From: Euryarchaeota archaeon UBA486
GTDB taxonomy: Archaea; Thermoplasmatota; Poseidoniia; Poseidoniales; Poseidoniaceae
NCBI GenBank assembly: GCA_002497765.1
Contig: DAET01000041.1
Span: forward strand, 1-6,465
DNA length: 6,465 nucleotides
Direction of reading: 5' to 3'
Position numbers and translations under genes: made by a program. The notes beneath the pieces were generated by a model. The model had not been told where the DNA came from. It was given only the letters and a program-made list of their open reading frames with translations, and made no database searches. Below, piece by piece: positions 6,247 to 6,465 of this stretch; position 1 is the stretch's first letter; each line of letters opens with the position of its first letter.

Positions 6247-6465
6247 GCCCGAACCAAACGTCGCTTCTGCATGAACATGTGGGTCTCACCCCTTGATTTC
6301 CACTGGAAGTTGTTTTAGCACAGGTTCATCTGAAATCTTCATGCATAAACTTCCCAATATTGATTAACCACTCGCGACCATATTCAACGGGTTTTTTCGA
6401 TTCACAATTTCATTCTCGATTTTTCGATCATGTTGGCAAAGCTTGAATGTCGTTCCAATGGAAAT
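6247..6465. other. Mostly AT-rich region upstream of the nuclease gene, no clear gene
   Basis: About 220 bases without a convincing gene. On the minus strand it should contain the promoter of the nuclease-zinc ribbon-tupA unit; GTTTATGCA (6348-6340) is TATA-like but lies about 95 bases from the ATG. TTTTTCGAT occurs twice, 27 bases apart (6393-6401 and 6420-6428). A plus-strand frame opens with ATG at 6430 and stays open for 12 codons to the edge; a minus-strand frame is open for 33 codons from the edge to a TAA at 6366-6364. Either could be the edge of a neighbouring gene, but neither shows a recognisable motif. Confidence 0.4.
6286..6342 (-). other. Short upstream reading frame, in frame with the nuclease gene
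   Basis: An ATG at 6342 opens an 18-codon frame (MKISDEPVLKQLPVEIKG) ending in TGA at 6288-6286. It lies in the same frame as the nuclease, and the 13 codons between the TGA and the nuclease ATG (DPHVHAEATFGSG) also look protein-like. It may be an upstream leader frame, a remnant of a longer N-terminus broken by one stop, or chance. There is no ribosome site. The TATA-like GTTTATGCA overlaps this ATG rather than lying upstream of it. Confidence 0.25.

Noticed and set aside
6430..6465. Start of a plus-strand gene at the right edge
   Set aside because: Only 12 codons are visible, with no ribosome site, clear TATA box or motif; not enough to call a gene.

Overview
The window looks like a piece of a compact, chromosomal archaeal genome, most plausibly a marine Thermoplasmata-type lineage such as Marine Group II (Poseidoniales). 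This assignment is an inference. It rests on a stand-alone beta-CASP nuclease resembling aCPSF2, several small zinc-ribbon proteins, very tight gene packing, and the absence of clear Shine-Dalgarno sites at most starts. No marker gene fixes the taxonomy. I see no RNA genes, insertion sequences, CRISPR arrays or phage genes.

Layout from left to right: a small plus-strand zinc-ribbon protein (41-238) converges on a minus-strand pair, moeA followed by an S4-domain RluA-family pseudouridine synthase (2341 down to 247). A short divergent gap of about 76 bases (2342-2417) separates moeA from a plus-strand gene (2418-3749). That gene encodes a tungstate-type ABC permease (TupB-like) fused in one polypeptide to its ATPase (TupC-like). 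Its stop codon overlaps the stop of tupA, the substrate-binding lipoprotein, which lies on the opposite strand (4552 down to 3746). Directly upstream of tupA on the minus strand are a basic zinc-ribbon protein (4901 down to 4554) and the beta-CASP nuclease (6246 down to 4933). About 220 bases of mostly AT-rich sequence without a clear gene end the window.

The centre of the window is a tungsten/molybdenum module. TupA would capture tungstate or molybdate outside the cell, the TupB-TupC fusion would import it, and MoeA would insert the metal into molybdopterin to form the cofactor of tungsto- or molybdo-enzymes. The module is spread over three transcription units and mixed with RNA-related genes: a pseudouridine synthase behind moeA, and a nuclease plus a zinc ribbon ahead of tupA.

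I do not see a clearly undescribed system. The most notable points are the permease-ATPase fusion with a compact, atypical ATPase domain, the coupling of tupA to RNA-processing genes, and an in-frame reading stretch upstream of the nuclease that is interrupted by a single TGA.
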